DNA from: Arthrobacter sp. B2a2-09 | GTDB taxonomy: Bacteria > Actinomycetota > Actinomycetes > Actinomycetales > Micrococcaceae | DNA: 64,000 nucleotides | NCBI RefSeq assembly: GCF_027587375.1 | Contig: NZ_JAMXIC010000014.1 | Coordinates: forward strand, 1 to 64,000 | Direction of reading: 5' to 3' | In this document: piece by piece, positions 1-7,544 of the stretch | How the letters are laid out: each line of letters starts with the position of its first letter | Position numbering within the stretch: position 1 is the stretch's first letter | The notes under the pieces: model-generated | Seen by the model: only the letters and a program-made list of their open reading frames with translations | Databases searched by the model: none | What the model was told of the DNA's origin: nothing | Made by a program: the position numbers and the translations under genes

Positions 1-2819
1 GGGACGCTGTTGCTTACGGCGCTCCCGTCGAGCGGCAGGGTGAAGGTCTGAGGGTCGGGGACGAAGAACGCCGACAGGCTATACGTTCCCCAGGAGTCTC
101 GCGTGGGATCTGTCGTCAGCTCGAGCCGGTAATCTCCCGGCGGAAGGTCCACAGTCGTGTTGCCGCTGCTGCAGTAACCCCCGGCGACTTTCGTACCGCT
201 CGATGCATTGACGACTTGCCACATCAGCCCGTTCAAGAACTGATTCCCGTTGTTGCTCACACACGAGCGGAAATCCAGGAACAACGTCCTGCCTCCGTCA
301 GGAACAGTGAATGTGTAGGCGTCCTTGGAGGCCTTCGTTTCCAGGTTCCCCGCACCGGCCCCGGGGACGCCGTCGCTGATTGCACTGCCGTCAAGAGGGA
401 GCGCGAAGGTCTGGGGCGGGATCAGTTGTTCGGTGATGTCGATGTTGTCTATACCGATTGCTCTGCTCGCCGTTAGCGCGATGCCGCTTGCCGTGAGCGA
501 GGCTTTGAGGGTGGGCGTCAAGTGGGGCAGGTTGACGCTGACCCGGTATTTCTTGAATTGGTCTCCGGAGGCGAGCTGCCCTGTGCCAGCCGGAGTCGCG
601 TTGGTCACCGAGGAGAGGCTGCTTGACCACACACTTGAGCCGTCGATGTTCAGGGCCAGCGAAGAGTTCACTCCGTCCCAGGTTCCGAGAGTGAGTAGAT
701 CAAAGGCAACGGTGAGGGAGTTGTGCGCGGGCATATCTGTGACAGAGAAGGCATAGGGCCTGTCGCCGGAAAGCGGGCCCGCGATGGTCGACGTCGCGGA
801 ATCGGTTGAAAGCCTGTAGGGATCAAAATTCGGGGCGACAGCGCTTTCGAAGTCTTCGCCGAGGTGCCCGTTGGAGTCGAACGTTTTTGATCCAACGAGT
901 GAACTGGCGGGCGCTTTGACCTGGGCCGCAAGGGCCGTGTAGGTCGGTGCGTCGCCACTGAGGATCACGTCGCTGATGCAGCCGCTGAGGGCAGGACCTT
1001 CGTCGACGTTGGCCTGGTGGCAGGAGTTCTGGGCCGCTGTGATGACGTCAGAGCTGTAGTCGGAGACTTTGACAATGTTCTGGGGGTAGCTCGTGTCGGT
1101 GAACGTTGCGGTTGATTGTCCCGTGCCGTAACTGAAGAGTGAGGTTGCATCGGTGATGCGCCACGAGTCTGCGAAGGACCCGTGCAGGGCCGCTGCGCCC
1201 GGGTTCGCTCCGAGGTTCCATCCGCCTCGGGTGACGAAATCGTCGCCTTTGACCCCGTTGTTGTTGCCCAAGAGTCCCCGGGTCGAGATGGCAGATGGTA
1301 CGTGGATGCGGACATTTGAAGATTCGAAGGTGAGTACCGGGCGGTCTGTCTGGCCCGGCCAGACAGCGGCGTATGCGTTGCCGTTTCGGAACACTGCCGA
1401 GCCTGCTCCGAAGTAGACGTACGACCCGTCGGGAATGTCCAGATGGGTGCCTTCGACTGTAAGCCCTGTGCTGGAGAGGATGACTTTCTTGCCGTTGAGG
1501 ACAAAGGCAACTGCGTCCGTTGTTGATACCTTGCCGCCGGAGAGCCCCTTGAAGCGGGCCTGTACCCGGAAGTCGTACGGTACGTCGTCCTGCGCCGACT
1601 GGACGAGGTCGAATTCGCCAACCGACTGGACGTCGAAAGCGGTTCCGTCGAGGTTGACCAGGTGCGGGTCGCCGAACGCGGTTTGAACGCCCTGGGATTT
1701 GAGCCAATCCATCAGCATCAACTGGTTGGGGAGATCAAGGGGGCCATCAGGCGTTCTCACACCGTCGGAGCCAATGCAGAGCCACATGCAGGATGCATTG
1801 CGCAGTACCGATTCGACGAGGTCCGCGAACCTGCGCAGCGGCAACGTACGGAGCCACAGCGGCTCCGGTTGGGAGCCGCCTCCTACCGTCCCGATCAGTG
1901 GGAGCACCAGCGGATAGGTCTTGGGCCAGGTGTCGAAGTCCTGATCCAACCATTGGACGTCAAGGACTCGCGCCGGTTGGTTGCAGTCTTCCCGGGCTCT
2001 CCCGGGTGTCACCATCAGCACGCCATCTGCGGGTTTCGATACGGCGTATTCCACATATTGCTCGCTGCCATCGAAACAATTCCCAATGTGGATCTTGAAG
2101 GCGTCCGTGTAGGGGTGTGTTCTTGAAGAGAGCTGCGCCGCATAGGACGTGTCCTGCTGGGACCCATTGAACAAGCGGACGTAGTTATTCACCTGGGTTT
2201 GCGCATCCGATGAGGTGCCGTACCAGGCGCCTTTCGCTTCGAGAATGTCAACCAGCTTGGATGTCGGATTGGGGTTCGGGTCGTACTCGACGATGTCACT
2301 TCTGCGTGTGACGCGCCCATCTGGCAGGCTCATTTCCCATTGGATCCCCGGACTAATACCGGGATAGAAGTGGACACTCTGGGAGGCCATGCTGCGCCCG
2401 TAGATATATCGGGCCTGGGCAATGGCTTCCGCTCCTTTGCCTGTGGAACCACACTGGTGAAGTTGGTACACGCCATTGGCATAAAGCAACCCGGCGTTGA
2501 AGCCCTTGTAACACTCCGGATTGAGATTGAGGCTGCGGGTCACCCTCGCGGTTCCGGCAATGCACTGGAGGCTCGCCACTGCCTCCCCGTCTAAGGAGTT
2601 TGGACTGCACGCATCGCCTTTCACGAGATCCAACGGAACCGCGCCTGTTGGTGCCGTGACTACTGTTGGTTCAGCAGTTTGTGGCGCAGCAGCGGCATTC
2701 GCCGGTACCGGGGAAACACCGAGTATCCCGGCGACCACGACCGCTGCTGCAAAGCCGGCAACAATCCTGCTGAAAACTGAAAATCCAATTGAGCCAAAAG
2801 GCGCATTAAAGGCGCGCAT
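1..2819 (-). CDS. Secreted VWD-domain protein with C-terminal repeats (3' end outside window)
   Basis: The frame stays open from an ATG at 2819 to the left edge (939 codons seen), so the C-terminus is missing. Residues 1-45 form an export signal: a positive start, a long hydrophobic run and an AxA-type site near ANAAAA. A region of no recognised family follows. At about residue 383 a von Willebrand factor type D domain begins with GDPHLVNLDG and runs to about 540, with LLGNNNGVKGDD near its end; this motif pair is typical of VWD. Near 700-790 is a beta-sandwich-like stretch. A repeat starting PQTF(A/T)LPLDGSA begins at residues 802 and 923, a 121-residue period resembling bacterial pre-peptidase C-terminal domains. 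The role is probably extracellular binding or adhesion; the substrate is unknown. It lies inside the likely integrated element, transcribed away from the att site. Confidence 0.8.
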   Translation of the reverse strand, partial: MRAFNAPFGSIGFSVFSRIVAGFAAAVVVAGILGVSPVPANAAAAPQTAEPTVVTAPTGAVPLDLVKGDACSPNSLDGEAVASLQCIAGTARVTRSLNLNPECYKGFNAGLLYANGVYQLHQCGSTGKGAEAIAQARYIYGRSMASQSVHFYPGISPGIQWEMSLPDGRVTRRSDIVEYDPNPNPTSKLVDILEAKGAWYGTSSDAQTQVNNYVRLFNGSQQDTSYAAQLSSRTHPYTDAFKIHIGNCFDGSEQYVEYAVSKPADGVLMVTPGRAREDCNQPARVLDVQWLDQDFDTWPKTYPLVLPLIGTVGGGSQPEPLWLRTLPLRRFADLVESVLRNASCMWLCIGSDGVRTPDGPLDLPNQLMLMDWLKSQGVQTAFGDPHLVNLDGTAFDVQSVGEFDLVQSAQDDVPYDFRVQARFKGLSGGKVSTTDAVAFVLNGKKVILSSTGLTVEGTHLDIPDGSYVYFGAGSAVFRNGNAYAAVWPGQTDRPVLTFESSNVRIHVPSAISTRGLLGNNNGVKGDDFVTRGGWNLGANPGAAALHGSFADSWRITDATSLFSYGTGQSTATFTDTSYPQNIVKVSDYSSDVITAAQNSCHQANVDEGPALSGCISDVILSGDAPTYTALAAQVKAPASSLVGSKTFDSNGHLGEDFESAVAPNFDPYRLSTDSATSTIAGPLSGDRPYAFSVTDMPAHNSLTVAFDLLTLGTWDGVNSSLALNIDGSSVWSSSLSSVTNATPAGTGQLASGDQFKKYRVSVNLPHLTPTLKASLTASGIALTASRAIGIDNIDITEQLIPPQTFALPLDGSAISDGVPGAGAGNLETKASKDAYTFTVPDGGRTLFLDFRSCVSNNGNQFLNGLMWQVVNASSGTKVAGGYCSSGNTTVDLPPGDYRLELTTDPTRDSWGTYSLSAFFVPDPQTFTLPLDGSAVSNSV

Positions 2820-3294
2820 GTGCCCCCCCAATAACTAGCGCGAGTGGAAGCATCGACCGCGAGTGAAGGTAGTCGAGCTTCTGTGGGTGCGCAAATTCTT
2901 ACATTCAAAACAGGTGCATGTAAATAGGTTTGTGTTATCCGAGTGTCAATAGAGTGACGGTCGTGTAGTAAGCCCAGTGCAGCGAGTAGTCCATACTCGC
3001 GCCACAAGACTTTTTGAACCTGTAGGCTGCAATTCCCCGCTCCAATAGGGCACCCATCTCGACTGTTTGTCGTAATGTCCGTCCACTAGCTCAAAACAGT
3101 GGACACGAAAGTGAAATTGAAAAGTTCATTTCCTCGGGCTATTTAAGGGGGAATTCCAGCAGTCGACAGTAGCGCGTCCATTCCTCTAAGCGGACACTAT
3201 CCGCCAGCGATCCTGCCAAAATTCCAGTACACCGAGCTGATATACCCCAACATCTCCGGAGCCGGACGCTCGTTGGCGGCGCCTCGCACGGAGT
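2820..3294. other. Intergenic region upstream of the VWD gene
   Basis: About 475 bases without a supportable gene. It is visibly more AT-rich than its surroundings, which suits the promoter region of the VWD gene on the minus strand. A G-rich stretch sits just upstream of the ATG at 2819 and is a poor ribosome-binding site. I see no convincing operator, RNA gene or repeat. Confidence 0.5.
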
Positions 3295-3858
3295 TCAGCG
3301 GAACGGAAGGTCGCTTTGTGCCACGAGGTCCTTGAGTCCGGCGTCAGAAAGGCATTGGGAGATGGCTTCGATTGTCGGGGCCGTGGCCCTCGGCCCAATC
3401 AGGATTTCCTTTATTGGCAGGGGCTGATGTGCCGTTTTAGCGCTGACCGGAGATCCTTTCCACGGCACGATTGTCTTGGCACTATCAGTGGGCATCACTA
3501 GGAAATTTACGCTAGCCGAGAGGCTGACGCAGCGGACTTCTTTTTCATGGCGGAATCCTTGGTGTTTAAAGTTCAGTGCTGTTAGGACGTTGAGTGCCAT
3601 GAAGTTCGGAAGGTCCATAACGATTCCTTTTTGGATGGCAGTGTTCATGTCCGAAACGAATCGGGCTGCCGCGAGCTCCTTCTGTCGGATGGCGAAGATG
3701 CCCTTGAGCCATTGAACGGATTCATTCGTCGGCGATGCCGACAAAAGACCCCGGCCCCCAGCTGCCAAGCCCACTCTCGGCATAGGGCCATTTTCACTCG
3801 TGTGGGGGCTGTTTTCCTCAGATGGCGGATAGCTTCGGGCGCATGCCAACGAACCCAT
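3295..3858 (-). pseudogene. 5'-truncated DUF2971-family gene
   Basis: The last ~120 residues match the C-terminal half of DUF2971 proteins. There is a KHQGFRHEKEVR segment (the family's K..x.aF..E.E.R motif), then LPIKEILIGPRA, and a terminal S.LPFR resembling the family's usual S.IPYR ending. DUF2971 proteins normally have 250-290 residues and begin with a Y.Y......IL segment; that half is absent here. The first ~45 residues of this frame are low-complexity and probably not part of the original protein, and no other frame upstream restores the start. The fragment lies between the VWD gene and the excisionase-like frame near the element end, where broken cargo genes are common. DUF2971 function is unknown, though its members often ride on mobile elements. 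It may still be expressed as a short protein. Confidence 0.5.
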
Positions 3859-3873
3859 TGTTCCTGCTTGGGC

Positions 3874-4050
3874 ATGACCGGGTCAGAGCTTCGCAACCAC
3901 TGCCGGATCTCCGGCATTCACACTCGACTCAGCAAGCGGCGAATCATGCTGCACGAGGACGACATCAGGGCCCTCGTGGAATGGCTACGGGCACGGAACC
4001 ATAAGAACGGCGAATGGTGGATGGAACCAGAGCCCGACCCTTTCAGGTAG
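3874..4050 (+). CDS. Excisionase-like small HTH protein (possibly a remnant)
   Basis: A 58-residue frame whose middle reads SGIHTRLSKRRIMLHEDDIRALVEWLR. This resembles the second half of excisionase or MerR-type helix-turn-helix proteins, where a P(H/S).R.....I.F...D....L segment ends the DNA-binding domain. The usual first helix is short or missing, so it is either a small excisionase or the 3' part of a decayed one; other frames upstream do not clearly supply the missing part. The position supports the call: it ends 34 bases before the three phased TGGGCAC repeats and about 145 bases before the tRNA-Ser 3'-end fragment, the usual place for a recombination directionality factor. No integrase gene is present in the window. 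Confidence 0.35.
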   Translation: MTGSELRNHCRISGIHTRLSKRRIMLHEDDIRALVEWLRARNHKNGEWWMEPEPDPFR

Positions 4051-4083
4051 CGGCTAGCCCGCAGAAAGTTCGCAAGTCGGCCC

Positions 4084-4112
4084 TGGGCACTTTTTGGGCA
4101 CATTTTGGGCAC
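4084..4112 (+). repeat. Three TGGGCAC heptamers at 11-bp spacing
   Basis: TGGGCAC occurs at 4084-4090, 4095-4101 and 4106-4112, exactly 11 bp apart and separated by T-rich tetramers. This puts all three on the same helical face. Their place between the excisionase-like frame and the tRNA-derived att site fits arm-type binding sites for a tyrosine integrase or excisionase. That role is inferred. Confidence 0.55.
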
Positions 4113-4194
4113 ATCCGATGTAAGAACGGGTGATTTGAAGTAACCAAAATCCTTGAATTCTAGGGATTTTTCATGCCCTCATTGGGGCTGAAAA

Positions 4195-4220
4195 GGTTTC
4201 AAATCCCACCGTCACCGCCA
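4195..4220 (+). other. tRNA-Ser 3'-end fragment, probable attachment site
   Basis: These bases read as the T-loop, T-stem 3' strand, acceptor 3' strand (CGTCACC), discriminator G and CCA of a tRNA whose acceptor 5' strand would be GGTGACG, as in many actinobacterial tRNA-Ser genes. The 5' half of a tRNA is absent: the sequence just upstream cannot pair to make the T-stem. A copied tRNA 3' end without its tRNA is the classic scar of integration by a tyrosine recombinase. The intact tRNA-Ser should lie at the other end of the element, outside the window. Confidence 0.6.
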
Positions 4221-4223
4221 AAG

Positions 4224-4249
4224 AAAACCCCCGGAAATCCGGGGGTTTT
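4224..4249. terminator. Rho-independent terminator next to the att fragment
   Basis: A perfect inverted repeat with 11-bp arms (AAAACCCCCGG and CCGGGGGTTTT) and a 4-base loop, flanked by A and T runs so that it can work in both directions. It probably was the terminator of the original tRNA-Ser gene and now sits at the element boundary. Confidence 0.8.
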
Positions 4250-4290
4250 CTGCTTTCTCTGGGCGTCGTGGTGCAGATTTCGCCAGCTGA

Positions 4291-4545
4291 GATTGCACGA
4301 AACTGGTCGATGGGGTGCTCAAACAGGTCGACGTAGTGCGCGCCGGCGTCGGGAGCGTTCCGGTTACCGCTGTGCTCTGCTTCGTCGAGGCCAACTGGCC
4401 CCTAATCGGGGGCGCGTTCTCGCCTCGTGGTGTTCACGTGCTCTGGCCGAGACGGCTGGCCAAAGTGCTTGCCGCGGAGACAGCCGGGGATGTTGACGTT
4501 TCAGCTACGCGTGAGGCGGTAGCCTCCCGATTCAGGTCTGCGTGA
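4291..4545 (+). pseudogene. 3' remnant of a NERD-domain gene
   Basis: The frame reads TKLVDGVLKQVDVVRAG and then VTAVLCFVEANWPLIGG...GVHVLWPRRLAKVL, which is the C-terminal part of nuclease-related-domain (NERD) proteins common in Arthrobacter. The conserved N-terminal two thirds are missing. A stop codon at 4288-4290 and the att/terminator block lie immediately upstream, so the gene appears to have been cut by the integration event or a later deletion. The only in-frame starts are internal (GTG at 4315). I do not expect a working product. Confidence 0.6.
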
Positions 4546-4682
4546 TGTCAGGTGTCGATGTTCAAAGCAAGCCAGAGCGGACATGTGTCCGCCCGGTGGA
4601 CCATTCTGGCCGTTATCCCCCCATCTCGGGCCGGCTGCAGGACTCGCCAACAAGGGGCGGGTTCCCGCGGCATGGTCGACTG

Positions 4683-5603
4683 CTAAACCTCGAGCACGGT
4701 CGCGTGACGCCGCCTGAACGGTGCGACAAGCCGCCCAGCCTGGCGAGGCCCCCATAGCGGCCTTGCGATTGGTCGCGGCTGAAGTTGGCCAATGCGCTCA
4801 TGATGGGCCGCAGAACTGACCATGAAGCCAAGGATGGCCAGGCCGGCAATGAATGCGTAGATGACGCCACGCTCAAAAATGCCTGAGAAATCGGTATTAC
4901 CCCCGGTGAGCAGCATCAACAACCCAGATACACCGGCGACGATGGCCAGTCCGAAAAACCAAAGGCTTGCGTTGGTCCGTCTAAACCAGAGCACGCCGAT
5001 CGAGACGAGGGTTACGAAGATACCAAAGGACAGAATGACGACGGCCGGGTCGTGGATTCCAATAGTGTGGCCTGCATTTGGATAGTCTTCGGGGAAGACG
5101 CCGATTGCGAAAATAGCCAGCCCGGTAACGGCGAGCGACCAACGAATGATGGTTGTCGTTACCTTGGCAAAGCCGGTGGGCCGCATTCGAATCTTGCCGT
5201 CAGTTTTGTCCCGGCGTACCGCCTTGTAAGCGTCATCAAGGTCGCCGGCATGTGCTGCAATCCAGAGCACCGGCGAAGTGATGAGACAGGCCGCTACTAC
5301 GACGTTCACGCCGATGAAGATAAGAGCCAGATCCATCGCAGCGAAGGACGGAGAACACACGTAGCGGGTAGGGTTTCCGACGTCGTCGCAATGTACCGCG
5401 CCGAGGTCGCTGACGTAGTTCGATGCGTAGCTGTAAGTGCCATTGCCTTTCCACCCAAGCTGAACGACCCACTCAAATACGATGAAACTAAGCATCGCTT
5501 TTGCGGCCCATGATCCGATCATGTGCCGAGTATCTGACGTCCTTGGACGCCGCCCCAAACACCAGCCGCCGAGTAGCTCGACCCAGCTGTTCACCTTGTT
5601 CAT
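4683..5603 (-). CDS. DUF998-family membrane protein
   Basis: 306 residues with about six hydrophobic segments. The pattern is that of DUF998 proteins: a first membrane helix, then an extracellular loop with SYASNYVSDLGAV (family motif: S..ISDL), and a later GIFPED..N..H..G stretch after the third helix. It starts with ATG at 5603. The function of the family is unknown; it is an integral membrane protein of the cytoplasmic membrane. The C-terminal ~40 residues are basic and probably cytoplasmic. It stands alone, with the NERD remnant on one side and a divergent reductase gene on the other. Confidence 0.75.
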   Translation of the reverse strand: MNKVNSWVELLGGWCLGRRPRTSDTRHMIGSWAAKAMLSFIVFEWVVQLGWKGNGTYSYASNYVSDLGAVHCDDVGNPTRYVCSPSFAAMDLALIFIGVNVVVAACLITSPVLWIAAHAGDLDDAYKAVRRDKTDGKIRMRPTGFAKVTTTIIRWSLAVTGLAIFAIGVFPEDYPNAGHTIGIHDPAVVILSFGIFVTLVSIGVLWFRRTNASLWFFGLAIVAGVSGLLMLLTGGNTDFSGIFERGVIYAFIAGLAILGFMVSSAAHHERIGQLQPRPIARPLWGPRQAGRLVAPFRRRHATVLEV

Positions 5604-5795
5604 AGCAAGGATTAAGGCGCTCGACTGGACAAAATACTAGAGGTTCCGCTACTCGAATGAAGACCTGCGCATCCTTGCACGGAATTGAGTAGAGGAGAGC
5701 CTGCAGTGTTACCCGTTAACTAGTTCAGTGAATAGCCTCCGTGGCGAGGCGGTGATAGTTGAGGCATCGGTAAGTGGGCAGCCTAGAATCATCGT

Positions 5796-6353
5796 ATGGG
5801 TCTCCTAACCTTCAGCATCAACGTCACCCTTGATGGTTGCGTCGACCACCAGGAAGGCATCGCCGACGACGAGACGCACGCCTACTTCACCCGCCTCATG
5901 GACGAGGGGGGCGCAATGCTCTGGGGCCGCACCACCTACGAGATGATGGAGAGCTACTGGCCAGCGGTCGCCCGCGGCGAGGAGGACGCGCCGCCTGCGA
6001 TGCGCGAGTGGGCGCTCAAGCTGGAGGCCAAGCCGAAGTACGTTGTGTCGTCGACGCGAAGCGACTTCCCGTGGACCAACAGCCACCACGTCGTGGGCGA
6101 GCTGCGCACGGCGGTGCAGGATCTCAAGGATGCGACTCCCGGCGGGGTGCTCGTCGGCAGCGGCAAACTTGCGACAGCGCTGGACCAACTGGATCTGATC
6201 GACGAGTACAAGTTCCTTGTCCATCCCAGGATTGCCGGCCACGGTCCCACTCTGTACCAGGGCGGGCTGCCTAGCACCCGACGCCTCGATCTGATCTCTG
6301 CGCAGCCGCTCAGCAACGGCGCGGTCGCCTTGCACTATCGACGGGCTGATTGA
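5796..6353 (+). CDS. Dihydrofolate-reductase-fold protein (RibD C-terminal family)
   Basis: 185 residues covering the whole RibD_C/DHFR-like domain. It begins LLTFSINVTLDGCVD (the usual S.DG strand), has MLWGRTTYEMM (the GR.T.E motif after the first helix), VLVGSGKLATAL (nucleotide-binding loop) and ends with DEYKFLVHPRIAGHGPTL, the family's IHP...G.G..L motif. Such proteins are predicted NAD(P)H-dependent reductases; the substrate is unknown and most are not true DHFR or riboflavin enzymes. It is cytoplasmic, with no signal or membrane segment. It appears to be a single gene unit. A distant relative is encoded at 46362-47003. Confidence 0.85.
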   Translation: MGLLTFSINVTLDGCVDHQEGIADDETHAYFTRLMDEGGAMLWGRTTYEMMESYWPAVARGEEDAPPAMREWALKLEAKPKYVVSSTRSDFPWTNSHHVVGELRTAVQDLKDATPGGVLVGSGKLATALDQLDLIDEYKFLVHPRIAGHGPTLYQGGLPSTRRLDLISAQPLSNGAVALHYRRAD

Positions 6354-6404
6354 GGGTGGCTGTCCGTCGCGGGTGAGCTTCGGCTGAAACGAGTCTGGTT
6401 CGGG

Positions 6405-6755
6405 CTACTTCGTCTCGTTCGGATGACTGGTGTGCACCTGCTCGAGAAAGACTGTGCGCTCGTGATGGTAGAACCAGATGCGTGCGGTGCCCATCGCCGT
6501 CGGTTTGTGCTGCCAGCGCTCGTACCTCGTGCCACCTCGCTCGATGACGCCGAGTTCGCCCTTCAGCCGGTAGTTCGTCGGCGTCGTCGCCAACGGCGTC
6601 CGGGTGAGGAAGTCCCAGGTCTCCGTCATAGGGTTGCGGATCGTTGCGACGAGATCCCGCCACCCCTTCTGCGCGTCGGCGGTGGCGAAGCGGATCTCGT
6701 ACTCAATCTTTTTCGGTGGACGGGGGACCAGCTCGCCCTTCTTGGCCGCGGCCAC
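6405..6755 (-). CDS. Probable RelE/ParE-like toxin of a type II TA pair
   Basis: 116 residues starting with GTG at 6755, two bases after the stop of the Phd-like gene, so the two are surely co-transcribed. The protein has a basic N-terminus, then EIRFATADAQKGWRDLV, a PTNYRLKGELG segment, RYERWQHKPTAMGTARIWFYHH and VHTSHPNET. This layout (an A..gW..L helix, an RW..K...ARIWY strand pair and a VhtrHPnET tail) matches small RelE/ParE-fold toxins paired with Phd antitoxins in actinobacteria. Such toxins act as ribosome-dependent mRNA nucleases or gyrase inhibitors; which applies here cannot be read from the sequence. The toxin role is inferred mainly from context and fold pattern. Confidence 0.65.
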   Translation of the reverse strand: MAAAKKGELVPRPPKKIEYEIRFATADAQKGWRDLVATIRNPMTETWDFLTRTPLATTPTNYRLKGELGVIERGGTRYERWQHKPTAMGTARIWFYHHERTVFLEQVHTSHPNETK

Positions 6756-6757
6756 AG

Positions 6758-7216
6758 TTACGGCCGCTCCACGGTCTCGTCATCGTCAAGCCACACGAGG
6801 TCGGCGCTGCCGAGCCCGGCGGCTACGGCCGTGGCCGTCTCTTTCCAGCTGGTCAGCTCGGCAATGGCGAGGTGCGGCTGGTTGGTTGAGAAAGACGCAC
6901 GCGCAGCATCGACGAGGTCCTGTGCACAGGACTCCCTATCGACTGGCGAGAGGGCGAGCATCCAGGGGAAAGCCTTCGACATGCGCTCGGCCAGCGTGCC
7001 GCGGTCATCGAGAGTGACGGTGATGAGCTGCGCGGCGAAGTTCAGCAGGAGGGAGCGCCCATCGGCTTCACGCTGCGACATCAGAACCAGCGTCTCGCCG
7101 TCGCGCCGGGTCACCGTCACGGGATGGTCCTCGGCCTCGGCGAAAACCTCGGCGGAGTGCTTGCTCAGGTCAGATGAGCGTCGGGTTGCCACTGGGAGGT
7201 CTGCTGCGATGGTCAT
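6758..7216 (-). CDS. Phd/YefM-family antitoxin
   Basis: 152 residues from the ATG at 7216, where homology begins (MTIAADLPVATRRSSDL). A longer reading from 7270 adds 18 residues without family resemblance. Residues 1-55 are the Phd/YefM DNA-binding part: S.LSKHSAEVFAEAEDHPVTVTRRDGETLVLMSQ, matching the usual L......F..V..G..V.ITR.g...VLvs pattern. The long C-terminal extension (about 95 residues) would wrap and neutralise the toxin. As in other members, it should bind its own promoter. It is the first gene of the pair and lies two bases ahead of the toxin. Confidence 0.75.
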   Translation of the reverse strand: MTIAADLPVATRRSSDLSKHSAEVFAEAEDHPVTVTRRDGETLVLMSQREADGRSLLLNFAAQLITVTLDDRGTLAERMSKAFPWMLALSPVDRESCAQDLVDAARASFSTNQPHLAIAELTSWKETATAVAAGLGSADLVWLDDDETVERP

Positions 7217-7544
7217 GCATCCATCGTATTCGGAACGTGTTCGGAAGTCTATTGAAGGGCGGAACGGCACGGCAGGAGGGCATCACACTGTGGCTAGATG
7301 GCGGCGCCTCACTAATTCCCCCGCGTAAATCCTCGGCAAACACGCGCCCCTACGGTGTGACGTTGAACGATTTCTCTGGGACAGCACAGGAAGCGCGCTC
7401 ACTGTTTCGCACGAGAACCGGGACGAAGGTAAAGTCGCTTGACCCCTCGAATCTACTCGTGTAGATTCGATCAGAGTGTTATCCGGGTCACACCCAAGAA
7501 GGTCACCCGAATAGCCTCTGAGCCCAAAAAGAGATGACCAGCCC
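7217..7544. other. Divergent intergenic region between antitoxin and acyltransferase
   Basis: About 330 bases with no supportable gene. It must hold the promoter of the Phd/toxin pair (minus) and of the acyltransferase (plus). The one clear element is the inverted repeat at 7447-7470, listed separately. Confidence 0.5.
7447..7470. promoter_or_regulatory. Perfect 10-bp inverted repeat upstream of the acyltransferase
   Basis: Arms TCGAATCTAC and GTAGATTCGA with a 4-base centre, 75 bases ahead of the ATG at 7545. There is no T run, so an operator for a dimeric regulator is more likely than a terminator. No regulator gene for it is evident nearby. Confidence 0.45.

Noticed and set aside
4084..4112. 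Three short repeats as a CRISPR
   Set aside because: 7-bp units with 4-bp gaps are far too short for CRISPR repeats and spacers.
4195..4220. Complete tRNA gene
   Set aside because: Only the 3' part is present; the upstream bases cannot form the T-stem, anticodon or acceptor stems.
4542..4757. 71-residue plus-strand frame
   Set aside because: No family resemblance; it overlaps the end of the DUF998 gene on the other strand.
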